Positions 1-8,426 of a stretch of 64,000 bases of DNA are shown here, one piece after another; position 1 is the first letter of the stretch; the number at the start of each line of letters is the position of its first letter. Both the position numbers and the translations under genes were made by a program. The notes beneath the pieces are model-generated. The model ran no database searches. It was not told the origin of the DNA and worked only from the letters and a program-made list of their open reading frames with translations. Source of the stretch: Clostridiales bacterium (GTDB lineage: Bacteria; Bacillota; Clostridia; Lachnospirales; Lachnospiraceae). The stretch covers positions 1 to 64,000 of the forward strand of contig JAHZHN010000009.1 in the NCBI GenBank assembly GCA_019420275.1, read 5' to 3'.

Positions 1-55
1 AACCCCGGACAACTTGATTAAAAGTCAAGTGCTCTACCACCTGAGCTACACACCC
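1..55 (-). tRNA. tRNA-Lys (TTT), 3' end cut by window edge
   Basis: Read on the minus strand the sequence starts GGGTGTG at 55, continues into a D-arm (TAGCTCAGGTGGTAGAGC) and has an anticodon arm CTTGA-CTTTTAA-TCAAG with anticodon TTT, so it charges lysine. The T-arm begins at the window edge and the acceptor 3' side lies outside. It follows tRNA-Gln by about 5 nt on the same strand, so both are probably cut from one precursor. Confidence 0.9.
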
Positions 56-59
56 GAAA

Positions 60-130
60 CTGGGGTAGCTGGATTCGAACCAGCGGTACAGGAGTCAGAA
101 TCCTGGGCCTTACCACTTGGCGATACCCCA
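60..130 (-). tRNA. tRNA-Gln (CTG)
   Basis: Minus-strand cloverleaf. The 7-bp acceptor stem is TGGGGTA (130-124) with TACCCCA (67-61), and the discriminator is G at 60. The anticodon stem is CAGGA/TCCTG around the loop TTCTGAC, giving anticodon CTG (codon CAG). The T-loop TTCGAAT is present. The U1-A72 acceptor pair is typical of glutamine tRNAs. No CCA is encoded. Confidence 0.9.
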
Positions 131-148
131 TCGCTTGACAGCTCATTT

Positions 149-178
149 ATACTACCATGGAGATGCAAGATATGTCAA
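149..178 (-). promoter_or_regulatory. probable promoter of the tRNA-Gln/tRNA-Lys unit
   Basis: On the minus strand there is a consensus -35 TTGACA (178-173), an 18-bp spacer and a -10-like TAGTAT (154-149), ending about 19 nt before the tRNA-Gln 5' end. The -35 box contains the TGA stop codon of the upstream small gene, so that gene and the promoter overlap. Confidence 0.55.
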
Positions 179-573
179 CACTTTTTTTCAATTTTTTTAT
201 TTTTTTCTGTACAGACATACTGACTTCTCCAAAATTCCCCGGATTTTTCTTCTCTTTCCTTAAAAATAATCCTCCCTTTTTCTCCACTTTCAGAAACTTC
301 TGAAAAATCTTCATTATTACCTATATATAATTCTTCTATGACTGCTCTGCCGCTCTCTCTTCCGCTGCAGTCATAAAAACAAATGTTCTCTCCTATTCTT
401 AGATCACCATGAACAAATTCTACCTGCATTTCTCCTTTTTTCTTTTCCATGCGGCTCATCCATTCAACATAGGCCATATTCTTCCCCGGATCATGCAGTT
501 TCATAATTCTTTGCTTCGCCTCTTGATATTCTAAAGATTCTTCCTGTTTTTTTATATAATTCCAAAGATTCAT
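175..573 (-). CDS. hypothetical protein, 132 aa
   Basis: I do not recognise this protein. It is charged and Lys/Glu-rich with no signal peptide and no membrane segment. The N-terminal half contains amphipathic helical sequence and the middle (about residues 50-85) looks like short beta strands with Asp/Gly turns. It is supported as a gene by a strong AGGAGG ribosome site with a 4-nt gap to ATG at 573 and by an uninterrupted frame. Its stop codon falls inside the -35 box of the tRNA promoter. It is transcribed away from the leuA T-box region, so it probably has its own promoter. Cytoplasmic location is an inference. Confidence 0.6.
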   Translation of the reverse strand: MNLWNYIKKQEESLEYQEAKQRIMKLHDPGKNMAYVEWMSRMEKKKGEMQVEFVHGDLRIGENICFYDCSGRESGRAVIEELYIGNNEDFSEVSESGEKGRIIFKEREEKSGEFWRSQYVCTEKNKKIEKKC

Positions 574-654
574 GCACCCTCCTCATTTTCTTTTTCTGTT
601 TTCACCTTATCACAGATTGTTTCCGAAAAAAAGAATATTTTCATATTTTCCCGG

Positions 655-684
655 TTGACAACATACAATGAAGTATGATAGATT
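655..684 (+). promoter_or_regulatory. promoter of the leuA T-box leader
   Basis: A consensus -35 TTGACA (655-660) is followed 18 bp later by TAGATT (679-684). A better-looking TATGAT at 674-679 lies only 13 bp from the -35. Either places transcription start near 688-692, just ahead of the T-box stem I. Confidence 0.55.
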
Positions 685-689
685 GTCAT

Positions 690-980
690 TAGTGTAATTA
701 ATCCAAATACATTGATGAGGAGCAGTAGAATATTTTAGACATTCAGAGAGCTGCTGGCTGGTGTGAAGCAGTTGTTGATCATATTTGAACTCGCCTTTGA
801 GTAGCATGTTGAACTAACAGTAGGCATTGCCGGATTCCAACCGTTATCATGGAGCGATATCGGCTGATGATCAGCCCGTATCAGTGATAAGTGCGCACGG
901 TTTAGGTGCGAATTAGAGTGGTACCGCGGAATTATCTTCGTCTCTATCCTGAAAAGGAATAGATTCGAAGTTTTTTTTTG
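690..980 (+). promoter_or_regulatory. T-box leader (leucine), controlling leuA
   Basis: Stem I carries the conserved AGAGAGCTG and GGTGTGAAGC elements (745-770). The stem III-type GTAGGC/GCCGG element is at 820-833. The T-box proper, AGAGTGGTACCGCG, is at 915-928, and its TGGT (919-922) can pair with the 3' end ACCA of an uncharged tRNA whose discriminator is A, as in tRNA-Leu. The likely specifier codon is CTC (Leu) at 790-792 in the GAACTC context. An intrinsic terminator follows at 936-979. By the known mechanism, uncharged tRNA-Leu stabilises the antiterminator and allows transcription of leuA. Specifier position is judged by eye. Confidence 0.9.
936..979 (+). terminator. T-box regulated terminator
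   Basis: A stem with outer arms CTTCG (936-940) and CGAAG (966-970) and inner arms CTAT/ATAG closes on a GAAAA-type loop, followed by nine T (971-979). It lies just after the conserved T-box sequence, as expected for the regulated terminator of a T-box leader. Confidence 0.85.
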
Positions 981-1093
981 CCAAACTGTTCTGGCTGCTG
1001 ATGAATCAGGCAACATTCTGAATTCCTGAATATCCGCTGTTTTGCCATCATCAATATCATATTTCCAACAATTAGAAAGGAGAGATTCCATTG

Positions 1094-2752
1094 ATGAATC
1101 CAAAAAAATATCAAAGACAATATTTTATGCCGCCGGAAACCTGTCTTGACTGGGCTTCCAAAGAATACATCACAAAAGCTCCATCCTGGTGCAGCGTCGA
1201 TTTAAGAGACGGAAACCAGGCTCTGATCATTCCGATGAGTCTGGACGAAAAAATCAAATTTTTTAAACAGCTTGTAAAAGTTGGTTTCAAGGAAATCGAA
1301 GTCGGATTTCCAGCCGCTTCTGAAACAGAATATACTTTCCTGCGTACATTGATTGAACAGGATCTGATTCCAGACGATGTCACAATCCAAGTTTTAACTC
1401 AGGCAAGAGAACATATCATCAAAAAAACTTTTGCCGCTCTGGAGGGAGCGAAGAAAGCAATTGTTCATGTATATAATTCTACTTCTGTTGCTCAAAGAGA
1501 ACAGGTTTTTAAAAAATCAAAAGAAGAAATTATGAAGATTGCCACCGACGGCGCCAAATTGTTAAAGCGTCTTGCCGATGAAACCGAAGGAAACTTCCAG
1601 TTTGAATATTCCCCAGAAAGCTTTACGGGTACAGAAGTTGATTACGCTTTGGACGTCTGCAATGCTGTACTGGATATCTGGCAGCCGAGACCAGACTGGA
1701 AAGTCATCATAAATCTTCCTGTTACGGTAGAATTATCTCTGCCGCATGTATATGCCAGCCAGATTGAATATATGAGCAAACATATGAAATATCGTGACAA
1801 TGTCATCTTATCTCTCCACCCTCACAATGACCGCGGCTGCGGCATCGCAGATACAGAGCTTGCTCTGCTGGCAGGAGCAGACCGTGTGGAGGGTACATTA
1901 TTTGGAAACGGAGAACGTACTGGTAATGTAGATATTATTACCCTTGCACTGAATATGTATACCCATGGTGTTGATCCAAAACTCGATTTCTCCAATCTTC
2001 CAGAACTGACCGAAACTTATGAACATCTCACTAGAATGAAAGTATATGAACGCCAGCCTTATTCCGGAAAACTGGTATTTGCCGCATTTTCCGGATCTCA
2101 TCAGGATGCAATTGCCAAGGGAATGCACTGGAGAGAAAATAAAAATCCTGAACATTGGAATATTCCTTATCTTCCGATTGATCCAAAAGACGTGGGACGC
2201 GAATATGAAAGCGATGTCATCCGCATTAACAGTCAGTCCGGCAAAGGCGGAATCAGTTATGTATTGGAGGAAAACTTCGGTTTCCATATTCCTAGCAAAA
2301 TGAGAGAAGACGTTGGATATACAGTAAAAGATGTCTCTGATAAACGTCATCAGGAACTTGTGCCTCGCGATATCCTGAAAGTATTCAAAAAAGTATATGT
2401 CAACATTGATGCTCCACACCGTCTGAAAGAAGTTCATTTCGTACAGAAAGATGGGGGAATTGAAGCTGAGATTTCTCTGGATAAAGCAGGCGTTCCAAAA
2501 TTATATCACGGAAAAGGAAATGGACGACTTGATGCCGTAAGCAATGCTTTAAAGAGACATAGTGATATGAACTATTCCATCGTCACCTATCAGGAACATG
2601 CTTTAAATGTCGGTTCTAATTCTCAGGCCTGCGCTTATGTGGCAGTTCAGGAGCCAAACGGCAGCATTACATGGGGAGCAGGAATCCATGAAGATATCAT
2701 TACTGCCTCTGTTCTTGCACTGATCAGCGCAGTAAACCGCCTGAAACTCTAG
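1094..2752 (+). CDS. leuA: 2-isopropylmalate synthase
   Basis: Condenses acetyl-CoA with 2-oxoisovalerate, the first step of leucine synthesis. It has a HMGL-type TIM-barrel with the metal-site motif DLRDGNQ at about residues 36-42, HPHNDRG at about 242-248 and GNGERTGNVD at about 271-280, then a linker and the C-terminal leucine-binding LeuA dimer domain from about 430 to 552. The length of 552 aa fits the long LeuA form. ATG at 1094 is given as start; a TTG at 1091, nearer the AAGGAG at 1077-1082, is an equally possible start. The gene stands alone behind a leucine T-box, and the dehydratase genes at 27-30 kb are in a separate operon. Confidence 0.95.
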   Translation: MNPKKYQRQYFMPPETCLDWASKEYITKAPSWCSVDLRDGNQALIIPMSLDEKIKFFKQLVKVGFKEIEVGFPAASETEYTFLRTLIEQDLIPDDVTIQVLTQAREHIIKKTFAALEGAKKAIVHVYNSTSVAQREQVFKKSKEEIMKIATDGAKLLKRLADETEGNFQFEYSPESFTGTEVDYALDVCNAVLDIWQPRPDWKVIINLPVTVELSLPHVYASQIEYMSKHMKYRDNVILSLHPHNDRGCGIADTELALLAGADRVEGTLFGNGERTGNVDIITLALNMYTHGVDPKLDFSNLPELTETYEHLTRMKVYERQPYSGKLVFAAFSGSHQDAIAKGMHWRENKNPEHWNIPYLPIDPKDVGREYESDVIRINSQSGKGGISYVLEENFGFHIPSKMREDVGYTVKDVSDKRHQELVPRDILKVFKKVYVNIDAPHRLKEVHFVQKDGGIEAEISLDKAGVPKLYHGKGNGRLDAVSNALKRHSDMNYSIVTYQEHALNVGSNSQACAYVAVQEPNGSITWGAGIHEDIITASVLALISAVNRLKL

Positions 2753-2795
2753 ATTAACCCGTAATCTTACAGAATGTGAAATTAATGAATAGTCA

Positions 2796-2830
2796 AGCAC
2801 GGATGATTATCCTGGCTTGGCTATTATTTT
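2796..2830 (+). terminator. imperfect hairpin after leuA
   Basis: AATAGTCAAGC and GCTTGGCTATT can pair with one mismatch, and a T-rich stretch follows (ATTTTATTTG). It may be a weak terminator for leuA in front of the stronger one at 2883-2918. Confidence 0.4.
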
Positions 2831-2880
2831 ATTTGCTTGTATCTCTTAAAGTTTCGTTTCTCCCACTGCAATAAACTTTC

Positions 2881-2918
2881 AAAAAGGTCCTGCATCGTTT
2901 GGATGCAGGACCCTTTTT
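2881..2918 (+). terminator. strong bidirectional terminator, leuA / yigZ
   Basis: The arms GGTCCTGCATC and GATGCAGGACC surround a short loop, with A-run on the left and T-run on the right. It lies between the convergent ends of leuA and the yigZ-type gene and can end transcription from both sides. Confidence 0.85.
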
Positions 2919-2952
2919 GACTGTTTAGGGAAGCCGCGCGCCTGCGGCTTAC

Positions 2953-3609
2953 TTATGAAAAGATTTTTATCTCACCGTTAATTTCCGCAAAATATGCTTT
3001 CTCCAGATCTTTGATCAGAGCCTTCCCTCCGGAAACCTCCATGCATTGTTTTCTAGTTTTCTTGGCCTGCTCTGCCGGCACCATCAAATCAAATTCTACT
3101 TCATCCGTATATTCCACATTCAACACTGGGATATGTTCAGATGCTGCAATGTACTGAATTTTTCCTGATGAAGTATAATCACATTTTACTTTCATTCTCT
3201 GACCAGGATATTTTGTGATAATCTGAGAATTTTTAATTCCCTCCTGAGCACTCTTTGTATAAGCACGAATCAATCCTCCAGTTCCAAGCAGCGTTCCTCC
3301 AAAATATCTGGTCACCACAATAACGATATTATGCAGTTCTTCTCCCTGGATTACTTCCATCATCGGCATTCCCGCAGTCTTACTGGGCTCCCCGTCATCG
3401 CTGCAGCGTAGAATCGGCTGTTGAATTCCTACGCTGTAGGCCGTACAGTTATGCCTGGCATCCCAGTATTCCTTTCTGATTTTTTCGATAAATGCCAAGG
3501 CTTCCTCTTCTGTCTCTGCCGGTGCTATATGGGCAATAAATCGTGACTTCTTCTCTATGATCTCTGCTTCCCCGCCTTTATAGACAATCTTATATGTCTG
3601 TTCCGCCAT
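2953..3609 (-). CDS. yigZ: YigZ family protein (UPF0029/IMPACT)
   Basis: A 218-aa member of the YigZ/IMPACT family. The N-terminal IMPACT domain shows the family pattern KSRFIAH (21-27), DDGEPSKTAG (71-80) and VVTRYFGGTLLGTGGL (98-113), and a smaller C-terminal DUF1949-type domain covers about residues 140-210. The biochemical role is not settled; the eukaryotic relative IMPACT affects GCN2 and translation control. The start is fixed by GGAGG seven or eight nt upstream of ATG at 3609. It overlaps the preceding DUF6514 gene by 20 nt, so the two are probably translationally coupled. Confidence 0.9.
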   Translation of the reverse strand: MAEQTYKIVYKGGEAEIIEKKSRFIAHIAPAETEEEALAFIEKIRKEYWDARHNCTAYSVGIQQPILRCSDDGEPSKTAGMPMMEVIQGEELHNIVIVVTRYFGGTLLGTGGLIRAYTKSAQEGIKNSQIITKYPGQRMKVKCDYTSSGKIQYIAASEHIPVLNVEYTDEVEFDLMVPAEQAKKTRKQCMEVSGGKALIKDLEKAYFAEINGEIKIFS

Positions 3610-3892
3610 CTTTCTCCTCCATCAACATAATTGTATCAACCGCTTCCGCTAAAGAAACCGGCGTTACGTTATATTCCATCAGGCGTTTTGCCACTCTTTC
3701 AGCAGCAGCTTTCGAATCAGACAGATACGGCACCTCATCCCATTCTATTACATCCGCATCCTTTTGATGTTTTTCTACTGCAACACCATAAATTCCTTTC
3801 ACCTGATCTTCCATCAGATAATAGAATACTACATTTTCCCTCGCCTTGTCATCAAGAAACCTTTTTCTTCCTTCTATTTTCTTTCTTTTCAT
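3590..3892 (-). CDS. DUF6514 family protein
   Basis: A 100-aa protein with the DUF6514 look: an N-terminal beta-rich part (NVVFYYLMEDQ..GIYGVAVEK), a SDSKAAAERVAKRL helix, and the C-terminal signature VTPVSLAEAVDTIM. Function is unknown. I place the start at ATG 3892 because GGAGG lies five nt upstream; an ATG four codons earlier would put that GGAGG inside the coding sequence. It ends 20 nt inside yigZ and is transcribed divergently from the penicillin-binding protein gene. Family assignment is from memory of the motif. Confidence 0.7.
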   Translation of the reverse strand: MKRKKIEGRKRFLDDKARENVVFYYLMEDQVKGIYGVAVEKHQKDADVIEWDEVPYLSDSKAAAERVAKRLMEYNVTPVSLAEAVDTIMLMEEKDGGTDI

Positions 3893-3954
3893 ATTTTCCT
3901 CCATTTTCTGTTGCTTTCCTATATCGTTTTAATCTTTATTTGCACATTGTTATC

Positions 3955-3963
3955 TGATATAAT
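3955..3963 (+). promoter_or_regulatory. extended -10 promoter of the PBP gene
   Basis: TGATATAAT (TG at 3955-3956, TATAAT at 3958-3963) is a perfect extended -10. The best -35 match 17 bp upstream is the weak TTTATT. Transcription would start near 3970, directly before the AGGAGG ribosome site at 3971-3976, giving a very short leader. Confidence 0.55.
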
Positions 3964-3982
3964 AGCAGGCAGGAGGTTTCTT

Positions 3983-6526
3983 ATGAAATATACCAAAAAC
4001 AATGTGCTGAAAAAAAGAAATAAACTGTCCTCCCCTCAGATTCGGAGACATTCTAAAATTTCTCTTTTTCTTTTTAAATATATCCTGATCATATCCATTG
4101 CACTGATCGCAGCATTTCTCGGTCTGTCGATTGGTTTCGTCCGCGGGGTTCTCAAAACCACGCCGCAGATCACAAAAGAATCCGTTCATTCAAAGGGACA
4201 CACTACGACTATTTATGACAATACGGGAAAAAAAATCAAAACTCTTTCCAACAGCGATTCCCACAAAATCGATACCCCTCTATCTGAGATGCCTCAGAAT
4301 CTTCAGAATGCTTTTATCGCAATCGAAGATGAAAGATTCTATTCACACAATGGAATTGATCTGTACAGCTTAGTGCGCGCCGCCTTCCTTGGTATAAAAA
4401 ATAAATCCAGCTTCCAAGGGGGCACTACTTTAACGCAGCAGCTTATAAAAAATAATGTGTTGGGAATTCAATCCGAAAAAACTCTGATTGAGAGGATTGA
4501 ACGAAAGATAAAAGAACAGTCTCTTTCTTTAGAATTAGAAAATATTGCTTCCAAAGAATTCATCCTGGAAGAATATCTGAATACGATCAACCTCGGGGAA
4601 GGAACCCTTGGCGTACAGGCAGCCTCTCAGAAATATTTCAATAAAAAGGCTTCCGATCTGACACTGTCAGAATGTGCTGTCCTTGCGGCTATAACAGAGA
4701 ACCCATCCCGTTATAATCCGATCACACATCCAGAAAACAATGCTTCCAGACGGCTGGTCGTTTTAAAAAAGATGTTGGAACAACATTATATCACACAAAG
4801 TGAATATAGAAAAGCAGTCCGGGACGATGTTTACGAACGAATCAGCAAGAATGCAAATAATGCTTCTACCGAAAGCCAATCTCCTTCTTATTTTGAGGAT
4901 GCACTGATTTTGCAGGTCGTTAATGATTTGAAAGATAAGCTGGGATATGACGAAACCAGAGCATATAACGCAGTTTACAGCGGCGGACTGAAAATATACT
5001 CCACTCAGGATACTGAAATTCAGAAAATTGCTGATCAGGCTGCCGAAAATAACGCATATTTTCCTTCTGGATCCAAGGCTTCTTTAATCTATAGTTTAAG
5101 CACACGTGACACCAACGGAAATGATGTAACCTATTCTGAAAATAATGTATTGAACTATATGAAAGAAAATCATCTGGGAGACTCTCTGATTTTTTCAAGC
5201 GCCGCTGAAGCAAAATCCATGGCATCAAATTTTAGGAAATCTATAGAAGACTCCGGCGCTGTTGTCGTAGGAGAATATATATCCACCCCAATTCAGCCTC
5301 AGGTCTCTATCACGATCATTGACCAAACATCTGGTAATGTAGAAGCTCTGGTAGGCGGAAGAGGCGATGCGTCATCCAGCCTGCGTTCCGACCGTGCTAC
5401 ATCCATGCAGCGGCAGCCAGGGTCTAATTTTAAAATCCTCTCTACTTTCCTGCCGGCCCTTGATTCCGCCGGCATGACACTGGCAACCGTATATGATGAT
5501 GCCCCTTATAATTATCTGGATACCAATCACCCAATCCAGAATTATTACAAGGGTTATCGCGGATATTCCACAATTAGAGAGGCCATCAAAGATTCTATGA
5601 ACATTATAGCCGCAAAAACTATCGCAGATGTGACGCCTCAGAAATCGTATAAATATCTCCTGAATCTTGGATTTGACACATTGGTAGAAGATCAGATGCT
5701 GGATGACGGAACTACCAGTACAGATATCAATCAGTCCCTGTCTCTTGGCGGGCTGACCAATGGGGTTACCAATCTGGAACTGACCAGCGCCTTTGCTTCC
5801 ATTGCCAACGGGGGTACCTATTATGAACCAAAACTGTACACAAAAGTTGTGGATCAGAGCGGCAATGTTCTTTTAAGCAGTGATACCTCCGGCAAAAGAG
5901 TCATGAAAAAAACAACATCCTTCCTTTTAACCGATGCCATGAAAGATGTTATGACCGATGGTACTGGAACAGATGCTCAACTGTCTTCCGATATGGCTGT
6001 TGCCGGTAAAAGCGGCACAACTTCAAACCATACAGATTACTGGTTCAGCGGATATACTCCATATCATACCATTTCTGTATGGATGGGATATGATCTGAAT
6101 ACAGAATTTGATTCCAATGAACTGCACAAAAAAATGTGGGCTGATATCATGAATCAGATCATCGAAACAAAGAAAGAAAAGACAGCAGATTTTGATATGC
6201 CGGACGGAATTACCACGGCTCAGATATGTAAAAAATCCGGAAAACTGGCAATCCCAGGCGTATGTGATCATGATCCGAGAGGCAGTATGGTAACCACTGA
6301 ATACTTTGCTGAAGGCACTGTTCCGACTCAAACCTGTGACACTCACGTTGCCGTAGAATTATGTAAAGAATCCAATGAACCAGCATCCGCAGATTGTCCT
6401 GCGGAAGACAGAATCCGAAAAATTTATCTCGTACGCCAAAATAACGCCCGAGGTGAGACGGATGATACACCATACCTCCTGCCTAAAGAATATCAAACTG
6501 AACTTTGTCACATCCATACAAAGTAA
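3983..6526 (+). CDS. class A penicillin-binding protein (PBP1A type)
   Basis: Bifunctional peptidoglycan glycosyltransferase and D,D-transpeptidase, 847 aa, anchored by one N-terminal membrane segment (about residues 30-52). The GT51 domain has EDERFYSHNG (115-124) and GGTTLTQQ (146-153). The transpeptidase domain has all three motifs: SNFK (active-site Ser about 481), SMN (538-540) and KSGT (676-679). The C-terminal about 150 residues carry several Cys (TAQICKKSGKL, CDHDPRG, CDTHV, CKES). ATG 3983 is preceded by AGGAGG with a 6-nt gap, making it far better than upstream in-frame ATGs. It acts at the outer face of the cell membrane. Confidence 0.95.
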   Translation: MKYTKNNVLKKRNKLSSPQIRRHSKISLFLFKYILIISIALIAAFLGLSIGFVRGVLKTTPQITKESVHSKGHTTTIYDNTGKKIKTLSNSDSHKIDTPLSEMPQNLQNAFIAIEDERFYSHNGIDLYSLVRAAFLGIKNKSSFQGGTTLTQQLIKNNVLGIQSEKTLIERIERKIKEQSLSLELENIASKEFILEEYLNTINLGEGTLGVQAASQKYFNKKASDLTLSECAVLAAITENPSRYNPITHPENNASRRLVVLKKMLEQHYITQSEYRKAVRDDVYERISKNANNASTESQSPSYFEDALILQVVNDLKDKLGYDETRAYNAVYSGGLKIYSTQDTEIQKIADQAAENNAYFPSGSKASLIYSLSTRDTNGNDVTYSENNVLNYMKENHLGDSLIFSSAAEAKSMASNFRKSIEDSGAVVVGEYISTPIQPQVSITIIDQTSGNVEALVGGRGDASSSLRSDRATSMQRQPGSNFKILSTFLPALDSAGMTLATVYDDAPYNYLDTNHPIQNYYKGYRGYSTIREAIKDSMNIIAAKTIADVTPQKSYKYLLNLGFDTLVEDQMLDDGTTSTDINQSLSLGGLTNGVTNLELTSAFASIANGGTYYEPKLYTKVVDQSGNVLLSSDTSGKRVMKKTTSFLLTDAMKDVMTDGTGTDAQLSSDMAVAGKSGTTSNHTDYWFSGYTPYHTISVWMGYDLNTEFDSNELHKKMWADIMNQIIETKKEKTADFDMPDGITTAQICKKSGKLAIPGVCDHDPRGSMVTTEYFAEGTVPTQTCDTHVAVELCKESNEPASADCPAEDRIRKIYLVRQNNARGETDDTPYLLPKEYQTELCHIHTK

Positions 6527-6531
6527 TCCAT

Positions 6532-6576
6532 AAAGAATCCTCTGCATCGGATGCAGCATCCGGCAGAGGATTCTTT
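6532..6576 (+). terminator. bidirectional terminator, PBP gene / spoVA operon
   Basis: The arms AAAGAATCCTCTGC (6532-6545) and GCAGAGGATTCTTT (6563-6576) match perfectly, with A and T ends usable in both directions. It lies between the convergent PBP gene and spoVAE. Confidence 0.85.
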
Positions 6577-6933
6577 CTATTCTTTCATTTTCGGCTGGAA
6601 AATCAGCGATGCCAGATAAGAAAAAATCAAAGCCGCTGATGTCCCCACAGATGCTGCGGTAAATCCACCTTCAAAAAGTCCCAGAAATCCGTGCTGATCC
6701 ACGGCTTCTTTCATTCCTTTCCAAAGATTATAGCCAAATCCAGATAACGGCACAGTGGCACCGCATCCGCCGAATTTTTCTATTTTTTCATAGATTCCCA
6801 GAGCACCCAGTACAACTCCTGCAACAACCAAAATGACCATGATACGCCCTGGCTGAAGCTTCGTGTGATCCAGCATGATCTGTACCAGGACACAAATCAG
6901 ACCTCCCACTAAAAACGCCCTGACATATTCCAT
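6577..6933 (-). CDS. spoVAE: stage V sporulation protein AE
   Basis: A 118-aa, very hydrophobic membrane protein with about three to four transmembrane helices and the family phrase KFGGCGATVPLSGFG, which is shared with SpoVAC. SpoVA proteins form the inner-membrane channel that moves Ca-dipicolinic acid into the forespore and out during germination. It starts one base after the spoVAD stop codon (TAA-ATG) behind an AGAGGAAGGA ribosome site, so it is the last cistron of the spoVA operon. The terminator follows immediately. Confidence 0.93.
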   Translation of the reverse strand: MEYVRAFLVGGLICVLVQIMLDHTKLQPGRIMVILVVAGVVLGALGIYEKIEKFGGCGATVPLSGFGYNLWKGMKEAVDQHGFLGLFEGGFTAASVGTSAALIFSYLASLIFQPKMKE

Positions 6934-7950
6934 TTATCCTTCCTCTCTTTCCAAAACAATCGCATGTGCAATTCCTGTCACATTCTCTCCCTCATTAAAA
7001 CTCGTTTTTGACATCAAGGCTCCTGTCGGTACAAATAATATGCGTTTCCACTCTCCTTTAAGAAGCTTCCTGATCAAAAGAGCTGACAAAACTACCGCGC
7101 TGCAGGCGCATCCAGATCCCCCCGAATGTGTATCCTGTTTCTCGTTTTCGTAAACTTCCAACCCGCAGTCGCCATGAACTCCCGAAATATCATAACCATT
7201 TTCCTCAAGCAGCCGAATCAGAATCTGTTTCCCCACTTCGCCTAAATCTCCCGTATAGATGGCATCATAATCTTTTGGAGATACACAGTAATCCTGAAAA
7301 TGCTGATAAATCACCTGAGCGGCTGCCGGCGCCATACATGCTCCCATATTCATTGGATCCTTCATTCCGTAATCCACAATTTTCCCTGTTGTAATTCCTC
7401 TGATTTTTATTGGACTTTTTTGCTTTGAAACAATAAAAGCACCGGCGCCTGTTACGGTCCATGTTGCAGAAAGCGGCCTTTGGTTTCCATACTCCAAAGG
7501 AAACCGAAACTGTTTTTCTGCTGTTCCAATATGACTGGATGCTGTGGCAAGAACCTGCTGTGCAAATCCCCCCGCCACCGTCATCGCAGCAAGAGACAGA
7601 GCCTCTCCTACTGTAGAGCATGCACCAAACAGACCAAACAGCGGAAGATCCAGATCCTTGATACCATAAGTTGTAGCAGTATTTTGCTCCAGCAGGTCAC
7701 CTGCAAATACATAACGAATATCACTAGTGCTTAATCCTGCCTTCTGGATTGCCAGCATTGCCGCCTGCTTCATAAAACGTCCTTCTGCCATCTCCCAGGT
7801 TTCTTCTCCAAACAATGGATCCTCTATAATCTGATCAAAAAAATTTCCCAAAGGTCCTTTTCCTTCTTTGTCTGCCGTCACAGAGGACCACCCGAGAAGA
7901 TACGGCGGATAATCAAACTCTATACTTTGTTTTCCTTTCATTGTTTTCAT
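6934..7950 (-). CDS. spoVAD: stage V sporulation protein AD
   Basis: A 338-aa protein with a thiolase-like fold, peripheral to the spore inner membrane, known in Bacillus as the dipicolinic acid-binding SpoVA subunit. Recognisable stretches are FAGDLLEQNT, LFGACSTVGEALS and the C-terminal SGCACSAVVLSA. I use ATG 7950 because it overlaps the spoVAC stop as ATGA and has GGGGGTGG upstream. An in-frame ATG 15 nt earlier lacks a ribosome site. Confidence 0.93.
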   Translation of the reverse strand: MKTMKGKQSIEFDYPPYLLGWSSVTADKEGKGPLGNFFDQIIEDPLFGEETWEMAEGRFMKQAAMLAIQKAGLSTSDIRYVFAGDLLEQNTATTYGIKDLDLPLFGLFGACSTVGEALSLAAMTVAGGFAQQVLATASSHIGTAEKQFRFPLEYGNQRPLSATWTVTGAGAFIVSKQKSPIKIRGITTGKIVDYGMKDPMNMGACMAPAAAQVIYQHFQDYCVSPKDYDAIYTGDLGEVGKQILIRLLEENGYDISGVHGDCGLEVYENEKQDTHSGGSGCACSAVVLSALLIRKLLKGEWKRILFVPTGALMSKTSFNEGENVTGIAHAIVLEREEG

Positions 7951-8411
7951 CCGATCCACCCCCATTGCTTTATCACAAGATAGATAACTCCTGCCACAAA
8001 AGAAGAAAAAATCCCGTACAAAATCACAGGACCTGCAATTGTAAAGATCTTCACTCCAATTCCAAATACCTGCCCCTCTTTCTGATATTCAATCGCTGGA
8101 GAAGCGACAGAATTGGCAAATCCTGTAATCGGAACAAGCCCTCCGGCTCCCCCAAATTTAGTAATTTTTCCATACAGATTCCATCCAGTCAAAATCACAC
8201 TAAACAGTACAAGTCCGATGGTAACATAAAGCAAGGCATCTTTTTTCTCTATCCCCCACTGATTCATCAACATCCTTTTTATCCATTCCCCCAGAAGGCA
8301 AAAAAATCCGCCTACAAAAAATGCTTTCACGCAATTCATCAAACTATTGTGTTTTGGCGTCATTTCTTCTACCATTTGACTATATTCTTCTTTGCTTGGT
8401 TCCTTTTTCAT
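7947..8411 (-). CDS. spoVAC: stage V sporulation protein AC
   Basis: A 154-aa membrane protein with about four transmembrane helices after a hydrophilic N-terminus. It carries KFGGAGGLVPITGFANSV, the conserved SpoVAC/SpoVAE core. In Bacillus SpoVAC acts as a mechanosensitive-type channel of the dipicolinate system. AAGGAGGG stands five nt before the ATG. The stop overlaps spoVAD by 4 nt (ATGA), indicating translational coupling. Confidence 0.94.
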   Translation of the reverse strand: MKKEPSKEEYSQMVEEMTPKHNSLMNCVKAFFVGGFFCLLGEWIKRMLMNQWGIEKKDALLYVTIGLVLFSVILTGWNLYGKITKFGGAGGLVPITGFANSVASPAIEYQKEGQVFGIGVKIFTIAGPVILYGIFSSFVAGVIYLVIKQWGWIG

Positions 8412-8426
8412 ATCTGCCCTCCTTGG

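Noticed and set aside
14..223. Plus-strand open frame over the tRNA genes
   Set aside because: It covers two tRNAs read on the other strand and has no ribosome site.
735..1103. Minus-strand open frame of about 120 codons across the T-box region
   Set aside because: It is the reverse strand of the T-box and its terminator, whose conserved bases explain the sequence; no ribosome site.
1898..2437. Minus-strand open frame inside leuA
   Set aside because: Antisense shadow of a strongly conserved gene; no start signal.
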